In this document: positions 63,702 to 64,000 of the stretch, piece after piece | How the letters are laid out: each line of letters starts with the position of its first letter | Position numbering within the stretch: the first letter of the stretch is position 1 | Assembly: GCF_014925405.1 (NCBI RefSeq) | Contig: NZ_AQHJ01000023.1 | Coordinates: forward strand, 124,001-188,000 | Reading direction: 5' to 3' | Source: Pseudoalteromonas ulvae UL12 | GTDB taxonomy: Bacteria > Pseudomonadota > Gammaproteobacteria > Enterobacterales > Alteromonadaceae | Length of the DNA stretch: 64,000 nucleotides | The notes under the pieces: generated by a model | Told to the model about the DNA's origin: nothing | Seen by the model: only the letters and a program-made list of their open reading frames with translations | Database searches by the model: none | Made by a program: the position numbers and the translations under genes

Positions 63702-64000
63702 CTAAGACGCCCCTTTTCCTTTTAAAACTGCAGGTACTGTTTTTATTAGAATTTTTAAATCAAGCCAGTGGCTCCAGTGATCAATATAATCGCTGTCTAG
63801 CTTCATCCATTCATCAAACGATAGGTCATTGCGACCATCCACCTGCCAACTACCTGTGATGCCAGGTAATACACTGAGTCGTCTTAAATGCTCCACATTA
63901 GTAAAACGCTTATAATCAGCATGAGGAAGAGGCCTTGGGCCGACTAAACTCATATCACCTTTTAAGACATTAATCAGTTGTGGCAATTCATCTATGCTAG
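63702..64000 (-). CDS. Initiating bacterial sugar transferase (C-terminal part, 5' end outside window)
   Basis: The reading frame enters from the right edge and ends at 63702. The visible 99 residues are the conserved C-terminus of WbaP/WcaJ-type undecaprenyl-phosphate hexose-1-phosphate transferases: SIDELPQLINVLKGDMSLVG, GPRPLPHADY, and LPGITGSWQVDGRNDLSFDE. This enzyme attaches the first sugar to the lipid carrier. A TTG within the window is not the start, since the conserved SIDE segment precedes it. Confidence 0.92.
   Translation of the reverse strand, partial: SIDELPQLINVLKGDMSLVGPRPLPHADYKRFTNVEHLRRLSVLPGITGSWQVDGRNDLSFDEWMKLDSDYIDHWSHWLDLKILIKTVPAVLKGKGAS

Overview
The window is chromosomal DNA of a marine-type gammaproteobacterium. 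It most resembles the Alteromonadales, and Pseudoalteromonas is my best guess from protein sequence character, the A+T-rich composition and gene order; this is inference, as no search was run. It carries no tRNA, rRNA, CRISPR array, integrase or transposase that I could recognise. Most of it is core chromosome. The right-hand 16 kb is an accessory polysaccharide locus.

Layout. 1-1364 is the 5' part of a Cache/HAMP membrane sensor that runs off the left edge. 1522-4106 holds pheA behind a complete-looking Phe attenuator with a leader peptide, convergent with tyrA. 4367-6323 is the rpsP-rimM-trmD-rplS operon. 6561-10267 has ffh, divergent from ypjD and a yfjD/CorB-like gene. 10381-13710 has an SLT lipoprotein, gshA and a zinc-less MDR oxidoreductase, with a candidate small RNA (about 11015-11098) in between. 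14361-18736 is rluD-pgeF-clpB, with a heat-shock-type promoter before clpB, divergent from bamD (18861). glnB follows.

20168-28582 is a type IV pilus minor-pilin region. It has two FimT/FimU-like genes on the plus strand, and pilV-pilW-pilX-pilY1-pilE on the minus strand. Directly upstream of pilV lie an AlgZ/AlgR-type histidine kinase and a LytTR regulator, the pair type that controls this operon in Pseudomonas aeruginosa. 28607-35898 is the conserved murJ, ribF-ileS-lspA-fkpB-ispH block, and rpsT follows on the plus strand.

36508-45766 mixes small unknown genes, a CheY-like regulator, smrA, a ghrA-type dehydrogenase, an LpxH-like phosphoesterase, an OlsF-type bifunctional acyltransferase (ornithine lipid synthesis), dapE, ompW with an FNR-like site, and a thioesterase. 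A 45-codon exported-peptide gene lies at 38502-38639. tyrR (45806-47362) is the last core gene.

47644-64000 is an exopolysaccharide locus. The plus strand carries a UDP-glucuronate decarboxylase (UDP-xylose supply), a membrane GT2 and a secreted GH16 glycanase. The minus strand carries a Wzx/Wzy/Wzz/Wza-type export system, glycosyltransferases, a WecG/TagA transferase and an initiating sugar transferase cut by the window edge. An OmpA-like lipoprotein and an asparagine-synthase-like protein lie between them on the plus strand. In this sequence the Wza-like export gene is broken by a one-base frameshift in an A-T-C homopolymer tract, and the CpsD-like ATPase has lost the P-loop lysine. Both bear on whether and how the locus works.
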